DNA of 64,000 nucleotides from Archegozetes longisetosus (GCA_018873245.2 JAEMBT020000009.1:1178001-1242000), one strand, 5' to 3'. Positions 12,150-24,366 are shown, counted from the stretch's first letter. Notes: a model not told the origin generated them from the sequence alone. A program made the numbers and translations.

Positions 12150-14614
12150 AATTGTTTTGTCGATAAGAGCGACTATTTGATGAGAAGCGGTGCCTAATTC
12201 AAATATTATGAACACAGACGTAGAGATCACAAGAGACAAACATATCAAAACTGATGGAGAACTTTACTTTCTCTGTCTTTCTTTTTCACTCTTAGGTTAG
12301 AAGTGAGGCATTGATTGACTTTTGAAGAACTGAAAAACTACTCCATCAAAACTGCAAACGAGAGTTGCGCAAAAACTAATTCCCACCTTTTATGTTAGAA
12401 ACATTTAAATGCATTCATTCATTCTTAATAAGCAATTGAATAATTTTGCTTTCTGTCCATACATTCCCAATTATAATTGGAAGAATTTTGTTCAATAAAA
12501 TTTCAACAAAATTCAATAAAATGATCAATCGTTACAAATTGATATAACCTATCAATTGATAAATGAAAGACTATCCCAGAAATAGTTTGAATAGAATAGC
12601 AGATAATCTGAAAAATTTTAAGATTCTTTCTGAACAGAATGTTCTCAATAAATTAGATAGATCAGGTTTTAATAGAATTACTCTTGTATTTTTGGCTCAA
12701 TTAAGTCTAAAACTTGAACATAAGGCTATTGGAACATATTAATAACAATTTTGTCAAAGTTGTTTCAAGAGTTAAATAAAAGATTTCTATTCGGACTTTG
12801 GTTTGATTAGAAAAAATCGCTTTTCTCATATATTCTCAATTGAAATAACTGTTTGATATGCACTCAAAATCGAAATATAAATTTTTAAAACATTAAGCTC
12901 ATTTAGTAAGGAAACTATTTAATTGTTACAAGAGTAGAGCCCATGTCAACTTCGGTTGTCAATCATTTACTTATATTTTGCTTAAGATATGATTTGCGCT
13001 TTCAGTCATGTTGTAGAATTCGATCTAAACTTAAGCAGAAAAGTTTAAATGAATAAAATTTTTGCAATTACTCAAATATTCGTGAATATTAATTAATATG
13101 ATTCAAAATCTTCAGCACTTCTTAGGTTTCATGTTTTGCAATACTTTAGAGTAAATTATGTGACTAAAATCATTATTAAGAGTTAAATTTGGTGTAGAAA
13201 TAATGTTTACTGTAAACCTTTGATTCTACATTTTACTTCAAAGTGACTATAAAGGAAAAGTTTATAAACAATTTGAGAGAAGTAATTGAATGCAAGAAAT
13301 GAAGAAAAGCCTTAGCAATGAGGGGACACATAATAAAACAATTTCTAATGTTTATGCATAGAAGAACATTAATAAAGAACAGAATGCATTAATAGGTTCA
13401 TAAATTTAGAGGTTTCCTCTTTTCAACTCTTAAAATTCGATATAAGATAAGGTATTATTTGACTGACGAGTGAAAATTATAACAAAAAATTCGAACTTCA
13501 AGTTCATATCATTATGTTATCAAACTTTTCAATCAAAATACTATTAAAATAAATTTTAAAATAATTAGTTAACAATTAATTGAAAATGAGTAGTTTCAAT
13601 AAAAAATGCAAAAGGGAATCGATTACAAATGAAATTTATTATAGCTTGATATGAATCGAATTTTTTGTTTTAAAAAATTAAAATAATGTATTGATATTTG
13701 TTTGTTATTTAAATTTTGTTCAAACTTTTTAAAAATGAATTTAGACATAAGTTTCAATAAAAATGAATTACGAAAACGCATAATTTGCTATTTAGTCATA
13801 AGTAAAAGATTTATACTTTTTATTCTAAATAAGTTCGAAAAACATTGAGTCAAAATAAAATTTCAATTTTTCTTATCAGATTCTAATACTTTCAATTATG
13901 ATTAATTTAATTTTAGGGATATTTATACATACTCTTAGGTCATTATGTTAAGGCATTCTCGCATTCAATTGTAAGGTTTCTTCGGTGTTTAGACCTTATA
14001 TGATGGATAATCTTTAAATTTATTCAAAATTTTTATCGATAGAGGAAATTTTCTCTTAAGTTCTAAAAAATGGAGTATTCAATCGAAAAACAGGTAATTT
14101 TATGCGAAAGTCCCAGTTTAAGAATATTAGACAAATCCCTTTAAATTGAAATGAATGCTAAGTTTTAGCTCGAAAAGCAAATTCTTCAATTACTTTGCAA
14201 ATTCGAGTTCAAAAGTCTTAATTTTAATAATTTTTAACTGAAATACAATTATTGGAATCCCCTTCGATACTTTTGTTATGCAATCTTGAGTTTGCAGGTC
14301 GACCTGGAGCTTGAAGTTACTTAAAACTTTAAGCTTTTTCATTCGTAAAATGGTTTATGGTAAAAGTATGAATTGAGAAATTTTGACAGCTGCCAAACTC
14401 ATTTGATTGAAATTAATGCTCGTTTCTCATTAGTGATTCTTAATTTCTGATTCCTGACAGAGTATTTCCTGATTAAATACTTGGCATTAATAGTTTCGAA
14501 GGATTCTATTCTTCGATCATGCTAGAAAAGTAATAAAAATCATAGCATATTGTAATTGCAATGAGAGTTTCTCCACCTCCTGTTTGCAATTCTTGCGTGA
14601 GACGCGGAGATGAA
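12150..14614. other. gene-free stretch upstream of the GPCR
   Basis: This should contain the receptor promoter. I see no convincing core element or other gene. Confidence 0.5.
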
Positions 14615-15458
14615 CTTACCATGAAACCGCACAAACTGATACCAACCGATTTGCATGAAATTTTAACCATACATAGAACTAGTCCAGTGAACAAATGTAG
14701 TGAAAGAACTGGATCCTGTAACTCAATAACTTTTGAGTTATGAACACTTAAAGTTTGCTCCTTGTGGATGCATTTCATTGTAAAAACGTGCTTTAACTTT
14801 GCAATTTAGTGGTGACCATCACATGAACTTTATTTAGAATGATTTTCTAAGTGTTTTGACGCCTTTCAACCACTAAAATATAGTTTGGCTATCGAGAAAT
14901 CGAACTTAAAGTTTCCCATATAAAATATATGGAGAGAAATAAATAACTCATAATTTATCAAAATTTATTAGGAGTTAAAATGCCAGTTATGGGATAAATA
15001 ATATAAGAAAAATCTACAACTTCGATTATGTATTATTATTTCAATAATATAATTGAACATCATAGACTGATTAATCAATATTATCTCATTCAAATGAAAC
15101 CATTAAATCTAATTTAACAATGAAGATGTGGATTAGATGTACATATATTTTATATGGAAAATATTAAGTTTGATTTCTCGATAGCCAAACTATATTTTAG
15201 TGGTTGAAAGGCGTCAAAACACTTAGAAAATCATTCTAAATAAAGTTCATGTGATGGTCACCACTAAATTGCAAAGTTAAAGCACGTTTTTACAATGAAA
15301 TGCATCCACAAGGAGCAAACTTTAAGTGTTCATAACTCAAAAGTTATTGAGTTACAGGATCCAGTTCTTTCACTACATTTGTTCACTGGACTAGTTCTAT
15401 GTATGGTTAAAATTTCATGCAAATCGGTTGGTATCAGTTTGTGTGGTTTCATGGTAAG
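14615..15458. repeat. near-perfect inverted repeat, two ~296-bp arms
   Basis: The arms are 14615-14910 and 15164-15458, in opposite orientation around a spacer of about 250 bases. By eye they differ at only one or two positions, so they are either very young or kept alike by gene conversion. Each arm carries the same open frame, beginning MKCIHKEQTLSVHNS and ending near LCGFMV, but nothing suggests it is a real gene. The right arm ends about 15 bases before the left end of the next palindrome. Confidence 0.9.
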
Positions 15459-15594
15459 AGCAGTTCAATCTTACGAGGGAAGTTCGGGACTATGTAATAG
15501 CCGATTTCGAAAATATTTTTATGGCATAAATAATATGTCGTATGATGTTCGAAATGACATATAAAAAAGGCTGACCGTTAGACACTCACAAGTT

Positions 15595-16500
15595 ATGACC
15601 ACTCAAAAAGTGATTTTCTATGGCTTATTACTATTGATTCCTATGCATTTTGCCTATCAAATAAGTACTCTAACTCAGTCAAATTACTCAATGGAAGGCA
15701 ATGATACAGTTAATAAGGAAAAGTTTCAAATAATCTTGAACAAAAAAGGGTAATCTGAACTTTCATATTTAAAAGTAAGTTTCTATATGTCAATAGTTCT
15801 AAATTTTCGTATTTGTCATATCTCTTAACAAAGAGGATGTCAAAGTCGAAAAATTATGTTTAGATGATGAGTTTTTATTGTTTTCATAAAGATATATGAT
15901 GCTTATAATGACATATTATGAAAAAATTATTTTTCTAACTTTAACGATTAATGCACTAGCGTGTTTTTTATTCTTATATTTCAATATTAAGTTACAGGAT
16001 AACGACAAGAGATATTTAAATAGTTTCTTCACTAAATTAAAGAGACATATAAGCTTCGTTAATTCTACTAAGAAATGTTTTTATAAACAATTAACTTGTA
16101 ACGGGAAATGATGTGTAAAAAATATAAACATGAATTCAATGATGTTACCCTTCGAAACTCAAAGATATGAAAAGTTGTTTTATTAGCTCTATTAGTCTAC
16201 TTTAAGTTAATGAAGAGAAACTTTTGAGTTTTTTGGGGCAACAAAGTGATTTTTACAAAAACTAAAAAATCAACCCTCAAGATTGACTCAATTTATTCCC
16301 GGTACAAATCTAATAATAGTGACAGTGAAAGTGATGATAATGTGCGTGATAATAATAATGACAGCAGTGCTACTATCATCGACAGTGATAATGCAGTGAT
16401 TGACAGCGATAATACGGTTATTGAAGAAAGTGATCATGGTAATGAGCCTGAGCACATGACGATTTACCCAGATATATCGACAATTACATCAACAAAATAA
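15595..16500 (+). CDS. unrecognised small secretory-pathway membrane protein, three exons
   Basis: Proposed exons are 15595-15749, 15892-16097 and 16229-16500, with GT-AG ends and matching phases, giving 210 residues. Residues 1-21 look like a signal peptide (VIFYGLLLLIPMHFA), followed by a short polar segment. A transmembrane helix lies at about 64-82 (IIFLTLTINALACFLFLYF), followed by a basic, Lys-rich region. The last 70 residues are Ser/Asp/Asn-rich and strongly acidic (SDSESDDN, IDSDN repeated). Topology would be type I with an acidic cytosolic tail if the signal peptide is cleaved. No family is recognised. An alternative model ends in exon 2 at 16111. The first exon and the end of the third are repeated in inverted orientation downstream, so this copy may be the functional parent. 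The splice model is inference; transcripts are needed to confirm it. Confidence 0.5.
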
Positions 16501-16654
16501 TAATACTTCAATAAAAAATATTATAAATATTGTATATGTAATTATTTTCTTCATAAATATATCATACAGTTTGTTTTACAGTTTTTAAACTTTATGATAT
16601 ATTTATGAAGAAAATCATTACATATACAATATTTATAATATTTTTTATTGAAGT

Positions 16655-17361
16655 GTTGATGTAATTGTTGATATATCTGGGTAAATCGTCATGTGCTCAG
16701 GCTCATTACCATGATCACTTTCTTCAATAACCGCATTATCGCTGTCGATGATAGTAGCACTGCTGTCATTATTATTATCACGCACATTATCATCACTTTT
16801 ACGCCATTATAAACATAAACTAAGCTTATCATATAATAGTAAAATGTGCAAAATTTATTTTTCTAACTGCAATATTTAAAAAGTTATGCACGTTCAAAAA
16901 TACAATAGTTTCTTACAGTTTGTCTTACAGTTTGTAAACTTTAAGAAACTATTGTATTTTTGAACGTGCATAACTTTTTAAATATTGCAGTTAGAAAAAT
17001 AATTTTTGCACATTTTACTATTATATGATAAGTTTAGTTTATGTTTATAATGGCGTTAAATTATCTTGGTAATCGGCAAACTACTGACATGGCCTTTCTT
17101 TAGAAATCCACTGAATTCAAAAGACATGATAGATACGAAAAAATTAGAACTTTCGATATATAGAAACTTACTTTTAGATATATTAATATATGAAATTTCA
17201 GATTATCTTTCTTTGTTCAAGATTATTTGAAACTTTTCCTTATTAACTGTATCATTGCCTTCCATTGAGTAATTTGACTGAGTTAGAGTACTTATTTGAT
17301 AGGCAAAATGCATAGGAATCAATAGTAATAAGCCATAGAAAATCACTTTTTGAGTGGTCAT
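16655..17361 (-). pseudogene. inverted, gutted copy of the small membrane protein gene
   Basis: On the minus strand a start codon at 17361 opens the same signal-peptide exon as at 15595. It reads identically for about 50 codons, then its 3' end is altered where the parent has its splice donor, and it stops at 17203. The inverted copy of the last exon (about 16798-16655) lacks one of the two IDSDN-type units (about 24 bases) and ends with a different C-terminus. Exon 2 and the first half of exon 3 are missing, with a foldback element in their place. The copy could at most express a 52-residue secreted peptide. Confidence 0.65.
16799..17055. mobile_element. foldback MITE inside the inverted gene copy
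   Basis: The arms are about 120 bases each (16799-16920 and 16930-17055), starting ACGCCATTATAAACATAAAC and mirrored at the far end, with a very short loop. It has no coding capacity. Flanks are T/A-rich, but no clean target duplication can be called. It sits where exon 2 of the duplicated gene should be. Confidence 0.75.
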
Positions 17362-17484
17362 AACTTGTGAGTGTCTAACGGTCAGCCTTTTTTATATGTC
17401 ATTTCGAACATCATACGACATATTATTTATGCCATAAAAATATTTTCGAAATCGGCTATTACATAGTCCCGAACTTCCCTCGTT

Positions 17485-19972
17485 AGTATTAAACAACTTA
17501 GATATGAATCTCTCAGAAAACCCTGAAAAATTTCAATCTGTAAGAACCGATATTCAATGCGGTTCATGTTACCCCACTCACAAGCACTTTATCACCTCTA
17601 TTTGAATGTAAGGGTTTCTGGATTTAATTTTAAATTAAACATCTTATAAGAGATAAGTACATTGGTTACTTGTTGTTTGTGGAATTATTTCTAGTGCTTA
17701 CGGAATACACAAAATGTATTACTCAGGTACAGTTTTATTCATGTATTGAATTTAAAGCCGAATTTTATAATTAATTAAGACCATATGAGTTATTAGTGTT
17801 CAAAATGGTAACTAATAGCAGTTAATAATATAATTATAATAAAATTATTAAAATTCTTTGATTTCTAAACGATCCATTATTTTCTCGTCATAGTATCTAA
17901 TATTGACTGTGAAATGCAAGAAAAACTTGATGATAAAAGATCGATACAAAAATTATTGAAACGGATACCTTCAATCATGCTTTCATTGCAAGAGTTGAAC
18001 TAAATCACGAACATTTAACAAGTTTTTCTTTTTTTGGCTTAAATTTCTGCCTTACTGGTAAAGTTTGTTAACTACAGCGCTTGATGTCGAAACTGAAATG
18101 TTTAATCTACCATTTGAGCGAAGCTTCCAACTCATTTAAATCAGAAAAGCAATTCCATCATAAATAAGAAACCTAAGTAAAAAATTCCCATCATAAGAAG
18201 TTATTCTAGAAAGATCCTAAAATATTTCAGTAATTATTCGAATTTAATTAATTTATTACCCTCTATGTTTCTGAAACGTTGAAAATTTTTCAAAGCCTCA
18301 TATTCTCAATGACTCAAATAAGATCTTTAAGGTATTCATAAACTTCATGTAGGATAAACTGGCCCTTATATCAGGAATCAATTATATTAGCGAATAAATG
18401 AAATAATGTATTCATTTGATCTTTTCAATCTTTCGGCATTTCCAATGTCCAATCCAACAAAATCTATTCAAATTAAAGTAATTTTATCATTCGCCTCTGG
18501 TTTCATTGCGAGAGAGTATTGACCTAAACATTTTTTATTTAACCAACTAAATCACTCGTTATTTTAGGATCATCTGAGACTTTGAATTATTACTTTTCGG
18601 AGTACCAACAGAAGGCTTGTTTATGTGTTCCAATAGTGATATAATTCGTTGCAAGTTTACAGCATATTTCTTTTCACTATAAGGCCTTTGTCCCTAGAGA
18701 TATAAACCTTGAATGCCATCTATTCGATAATTCTTTTGCATCATTAGTACTTTTTTTCATATTAGCAGTGCTGTACCACATCCAAAATGAAATACTAAAA
18801 TTTTAATAAAAAATACGGGGTTTCTTTAGGATTGCACCGGTTCCAGAAGATGGCGCCACTACTTTATTTTTGATGGTTATAATCTGATATTTCATCAAAC
18901 CAAATTTCATATGTCTGTTGATTTACTGGTTCACAACAATCTCTGATCTGATCTGATCTTGTGTTTGACTCAACACAAGATAGTACTTCATGTGTTTTGT
19001 GCATATTGATAAATATCGATATACATATATAACATATATACGCACATTCTAAATTTAAGCCATGTATTGCACAATATATATATCTGCTAACTATTGTCAG
19101 TACTTTCGGATGAGAGATGATTATTTATCAATAAAATTATCGAGAAGTTAACTTGTGTGCTCTACATGAAATTCGGGATTAATTTGACAGTTCAATTTAG
19201 TCACGTTGAGTACATGATTAGGGATATCTATCAGTAAATTTTTCTGTGAATATTTTTAATCCCTCAAACTTGTTTCACGAAAATTACCGCTAATAAATTG
19301 AGATGGACTAATAATGTACAGAGTAAATGTGCAAAAATTGGCATAAGAATAACATGAAAGCATACTGAAAGTTTGTTAGTTCTTCAATGAGAATAATTAT
19401 TTAAAAAATTTTTTTATATTGGGTAGAATATGGAATGAGCTCATAGAGATTTTCACTTATATTCAGACAGCGTAAGACATTAGTGACTATTACAAGAAAT
19501 TGGAGTGACGAGGCCTACAAGTTTTAAAACTATTATATAAAAAGTAAGTTACACTTTGTAAGGTGTTGAAATAATTTCTAACAATTTGAAAAGAACAATC
19601 ATTGATTTTCTCTCAAAATTTGGACTTTCAGCTCGAATAATTTTCAAGATATTTAGGAAATGTATTATAACAGTATAAAGAATTATGAACATTGTCAGTT
19701 ATGAATACAAATAACCCACATAAGATCGTTGAAATCAAATGAACAATCATTCTGCTAAGTTGATTTGCGATTCTGAAAAGAGGGGTTAAGTTTCTTTAAA
19801 ACTAGCTTATAGGAGGATTTTTAAGCTAATATAAATTTAGGTTAGGTTGGGTCATGTTAGATCAGGTAATTAACTAAATATCTTTTCCATCATAATCGTA
19901 CATAATAACTGAGACTATGTAACTCATTTTGATCTGACTCAAGCGAAAATCTATTAACCATACTCATCCTAA
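17485..19972. other. gene-free stretch
   Basis: AT-rich sequence without supported coding or RNA features. A run of TATA-type dinucleotides lies near 19010-19085. Confidence 0.55.
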
Positions 19973-20168
19973 CCATAGTACGGTGATCTGCATTTGCTAT
20001 TAATCAAACAGCCGAAATAGCACTTTGCTTCAAAGCATAAAACTTTAGTTTTCTTTAGTATTCCACTATATTTCATTATATTGGTCTAAAAACCAAATTT
20101 GCCTGCATTGAAACAAAGCACTATTTTGATAGTTTGATTAATAGCAATTGCAGATCACAATACTATCG
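19973..20168. mobile_element. short foldback MITE
   Basis: Inverted ends of about 60-65 bases share GTGATCTGCA and TGCTATTAATCAAAC, and continue imperfectly through 'AATAG(C/T)(A/G)CTTTG'. They surround a loop of about 60 bases. Divergence between the arms suggests an old insertion. No coding capacity. Confidence 0.7.
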
Positions 20169-20655
20169 CAAACATAAACTACCACAAGTAATTATAGATA
20201 AGTTCGAATCGGTAAGCAATCAGATCCTTTTTTATAAAGGTTAGTTTCAGTTTCAGTCACGTTAGGATGGATAAGTTGATTTTAGCTTCCTATTAATGGA
20301 ACACAATAATTTTGTACAGTTGTTTAACCATTTGCCCAATTACAAGCATTACATTTCATACGTATAGTTTAACGAGCCTCGCTCGATCTATACGTTACTA
20401 CGAGGGGTATAACAAACACTAGCACAAATGTGTAAACTAATCATACAAAGTTTAGTGTCTTACTAAAATTGCCTATCTAAAGTCTTGCTTAATACTAGTA
20501 TTAAAGAGTTTGAATTAAAATTCATCTAATTCAAAAATTAGGAGGCCTCAACACCCGAATTTCATAATTCAGGAAATCTTGAAATTTCATAAACTGTAGG
20601 AGCAGGAATCAGCCCCTATCACCCTGGAACTTGTTCCCGCTTTATAAATTTTAAT

Positions 20656-21059
20656 TTGTTCTCAGGATTTCAATCAAGTAATGAAAATTTATGTGTGAAA
20701 AAGGCTGAATTTTCACATTCATTTTTCCATTATTTGTATACTCTAGTGTATTCTAATGAAGAAAACAGGGTTATAATCAAAGACTTCGCAAAAATTTCTT
20801 CATATCAGAATTTGCTGACAATTTTGAATGATAAACACTTAGATACGTTGGATGTGGCCCGTGAATTGTGATAAGCTCCCGATTGCTACTGTGGAGTCCT
20901 CAACAGAGGAATGGTGCAAATGTCATAAGTGCAAGTGATCCCAAGCTTATATACATCAAAAGATATGATTATTTTACATCTTTAGTAAGGAATGATTCTA
21001 TTCGAATGAAATATTCTAGAAAAATTAAAGATTATGCGAGAGTTACGCCAGACATCTGA
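20656..21059 (+). pseudogene. exon-like fragment with a frame break, unknown protein
   Basis: A splice-acceptor-like TTCTCAG precedes an open frame (to 20871) rich in ordinary globular-protein residues, for example FFHYLYTLVYSNEENRV and LDTLDVAREL. Directly at its stop, a second frame (20868-21059) continues with ISSRLLLWSPQQRNG. The pair reads like one coding segment interrupted by a one-base shift near 20868. I do not recognise the family. Its 3' end overlaps, antisense, the last exon of the ionotropic receptor, so at least that part is probably not coding. Confidence 0.3.
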
Positions 21060-22817
21060 AACAATATCAGATATTTTGTTCCAATAGTTGTGAACAAACA
21101 ATTCCATTAGGAAAACAAATATATTGAAAGTGGTGCATGCGATGAAGAATAGAAACACTCCTTTCAAATGAGTCATCGTCAACTGTTGAAACTCATATTG
21201 AACTGTGTCAAGATTTTCGGTAATATCAGGTCCATAGCCTTTGGGTTTAAGCGATTTTCTAACTTCATAGTCATAAATACCAGTTTCGGTTAAACGAGAT
21301 ATCCTTCAAAAAATTTAAGTAAATTTGTAATAAGTACATTATCGATTGATATAAAGCTAATTTGAATTTATATATATTCAAATAAGATATACATCATATT
21401 GAACTTATTCCTCAGCATATCACTAGCAGTCGGTGTAAACAACACAAAATATGGGTTAACTTCAGCCCCTGATTTTGAAATGTGATAATCATCTTCTTCT
21501 GAAAGACCAAACTTTTCCTCGATTTTGAGATTTACTTTATAATAATGCAAAACAATATCATCCATTACAATGACTCCATTATCTACAGCTTCATTATCTT
21601 TAAGAACAGCTACAACAAAATCTTCAACAAATTTACGATCATAAGAAGCATAGAGTGGATTTAACAAAACCAATCTTTTACTGAAATCGAAGCCATTTCT
21701 GACGAGTTTGAGAAGGCAAACTGATTCATTTCCATTAGATAAGGAGTATATATTCTTGAATGTTTCCAATCGGGTTTAGTGTATAAGTCATCCCACGAAT
21801 CGATTTTATCAATCGATTGTTTACGAACCAATAGATCCAATAATTTAGCAGAAAATGCAGTTAACAATACAATGATCATTAAGAGCCAAATTCCAGCGAT
21901 CATTCTTGAGAAAGTTCCAGTAATTCTTCGAGTGAATATATCCGTGAATAGGACAGAAGCGAATTGCCAGAAAGTTTCGAAGAATATTGATAGAGTACGT
22001 CTCTTAATGCAGAATAGAATTGCAATCAAGATCAGAGAGATTAATGTCCAATAATAGACACGATAATCCAAACACGTGAAGAAGCTAAATGGTGAAAATT
22101 GACCTGAATTTTGAGAGAATAAAAGTTAACAAAGGAATTAAACATCAGTTTCAGACTATTATAAGTGATCTCGAAAATTATTTATAAAATAATAGGCCAC
22201 AAATATTGAACTTATTTAAATTGAAATATGCTATTGGTGTACTTCGAGTTTATAAAGTTTCAAGCAAAGCAATCTCAAGTAAAGCTCAAGCTCATAAATG
22301 TTGATGTATACTCAAAATTCAAAATTAAAGCTCTGAATCTATCATTAATACTCATGCATGATCTGAGAACTGGTAATTTTAGTCCAGAATAATTACATTA
22401 TACTCAAAGCAAAGTGACTCTGTAGCAAATTAAGCGAATTATATTATACTTCATTCAATTTTCACTTAAATTAAAGCAATGATATATAATCAAACCCATC
22501 AGTTTATGCTCAAAATTACAGGATGAAGCTTAAGTTGAGAAAAACAGATGCATGTGCATCAATAATAATAATAAAATAAAGTTTACTTGTTAATTTACAG
22601 ACCTTTTCTCGTTGGAGCCAAAATCGAAGCTCTTTCCACGACACCGATAGAACGGGAGAATTTTAAATTAATTGTTTCGCTTACGACATCATAAGTAATA
22701 AACGAGCAATAGGGGAAGAGGATCAGTTGTGGCATCCCTTTAAAATCGTCAGTATAATATTGCGCGTATTCCGTTTCCAAATTTTCTAAACCACCAGAAA
22801 AAGGCCGGAACCTGATA
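20982..22817 (-). pseudogene. ionotropic (glutamate-receptor-like) receptor, 5'-truncated, one frame break
   Basis: Three exons are visible: 22817-22603, 22103-21393 and 21303-20982, with phased GT-AG joins. Exon 1 holds the end of ligand-binding lobe S1. Exon 2 starts GQFSPFSFFTC and carries TM1 (WTLISLILIAILFCI), the pore region, TM2 (IAGIWLLMIIVLLTAFSAKLLD) and the start of lobe S2. Exon 3 holds the end of S2 and TM3 (FLFFIACTTFNIFVFLMEL). Such proteins form ligand-gated cation channels at the dendritic membrane of chemosensory neurons. Between about 21770 and 21785 the frame jumps by one base within continuous coding homology, and no intron fits there. The exons for the amino-terminal region and first half of S1 were not found upstream. 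It is a recent pseudogene, or a real gene with a base-call error and a distant 5' end. Confidence 0.75.
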
Positions 22818-23056
22818 CTATTTGTAAAGTAAATGAGTAGAAAAATTAATTTATCACAATCTGAGAGGATTATATGTGTGGAAAGCATAGGGAATGATCC
22901 AGTTATTAGAAACTTTAACAAACTTCTTAGATATATGCAACATGACACCTTCTACAATTCAACACCCATAAATTTTCGCCACGCTCATCCATTCAACAAA
23001 TACGCCTACTCGAGTGAATCTGGGCTATTGTGCCTAATCGGCTTCTCAAGCCCCAA

Positions 23057-23232
23057 CTGTGATACATCATTGGATTCAGTTCGTCGAACTCAACATTTTG
23101 ATACCACACTTGATCACTTCCAACCCGAACCTGACCACTTCTGGCAAACTTCAAAGGGAGTGGCTGACTTTACCAAGTGATGTGCCATTGGACTCGGGAT
23201 ATCGAACTGAGTATTTTGATACCTCACTTAAA
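23057..23232. repeat. two direct copies of a ~65-base interspersed repeat
   Basis: Segments at 23057-23120 and 23177-23232 share the order CATTGGA(T/C)TC, a TCGAACT block, then TATTTTGATACC or CATTTTGATACC. The linking sequence contains GGGAGTGGCTGAC. The same unit recurs in inverted orientation near 25254-25330. Confidence 0.6.
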
Positions 23233-24366
23233 CAATTATCAAATATAGTTCTGGAGATATTCATCTTTGTTTGATTTAGTATCTTGTAATGGATAAACCT
23301 TGATTTCTCTAGTTGTGACCCAAACAAGTCTGATATAAACTAAAGGGGAATAGGTTAGGTTGTGAAGCGACCTAAACTATTATACCTTATTTAATACCAG
23401 GTTTGGTTTGGGTTACAACTTGACATACAGGTTTATTCATTTTCCAGGGGTAAGTCTTGGTAGCACCTACAGATTTTAGCTTCTCAGTTACTGTAAGCCG
23501 ACATGCTGGAGCAATAGGAACTAAAAGTTAAATATGTGAGAAGTTTGGTGGGTGTGATCCTTAAGGTGTCTAAGAACTGAACTTATCCTCGAATTTTCCG
23601 CGCTTACTGAGTTGTGCATTAAGAGTAGCTTTTGAAATTTTCAATTCAAACAGCTTTATGACATACAAATAGGAGTTATTGTTAATAATTAGAACGCATT
23701 TTAGATCTGTAGGCTACAGTGAACCTTTGAATGAGGAAGCCCTAGTCAGAGATAATTCGTATATAGTTCTCCTAAGTGCAATTTGCATATCCATAATCCC
23801 TTATTTTGAGGCTATTATCAAGAAAATTATCTTTAGACGTACACTTCTGTGGTCACTATTGCTACCACTATAACCACTTTAGTTGAACAAGCAGCTCTTA
23901 AAGTTTAACCATGTCAAACTGAACTCTTCAACGATGCAAGCAAAATCAGTATGAACACGATTTCATTATCATTCTCGTTGAACTTGGATCAGTTGATGAA
24001 GATAAAGAAATCATGTACATATCGGTTTTACTCGTATTGTTACGGAGTTTCAGAATGGTTTAGTTATGCTTTTGGAACCGCTTGTTCAGCTAGCGCTTCT
24101 GCTAAACATTAATAGTATAGATTCAAAGTACATATATTTTCAGTTTATAAATTTCATAATACGTAAATATATAATTTAATTATTTGAATCAATCTAAATA
24201 GCCACCATTAATGAAATAATATTTTAGACTTTATTGTAAATGAAGAGTTCTGTGGATTATTGCAAACTCTGAGGAATATAAAAACTATTTTTGGAGTTAT
24301 TTCATTAAACAGAGCATTTTATTCTTAACAACCTGCAGATCTAAAATATGACTAATGATTATATAC
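23233..24366. other. gene-free stretch
   Basis: Contains a GGTTAGGTT-type motif near 23350 and short open frames without support. No gene is recognised. Confidence 0.5.

Larger units (their letters stand above)
15473..17484. repeat. large palindrome: tail-to-tail inverted duplication of a gene
   Basis: The outer arms (about 15473-15746 and 17211-17484) look identical over about 270 bases. Beyond that they remain alignable at lower identity to about 15830 and 17120. Around the centre (about 16580) a second matching pair, 16330-16578 and 16590-16798, covers the 3' end of the gene. The middle of the right-hand copy has been replaced by another foldback element. The whole block is best explained as one ancestral unit copied in inverted orientation. 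Confidence 0.85.

Noticed and set aside
14506..15564. Identical ~54-90 codon open frames on both arms of the 14.6-15.5 kb inverted repeat
   Set aside because: Identity follows automatically from the arms being copies. There is no domain, no splice context and no start-site support, and the C-terminal parts differ outside the arms.
20345..20400. Small palindrome CGAGCCTCGCTCG with flanking CGTATAG/CTATACG
   Set aside because: Arms are too short to separate from chance, and no terminal duplication or coding link is seen.
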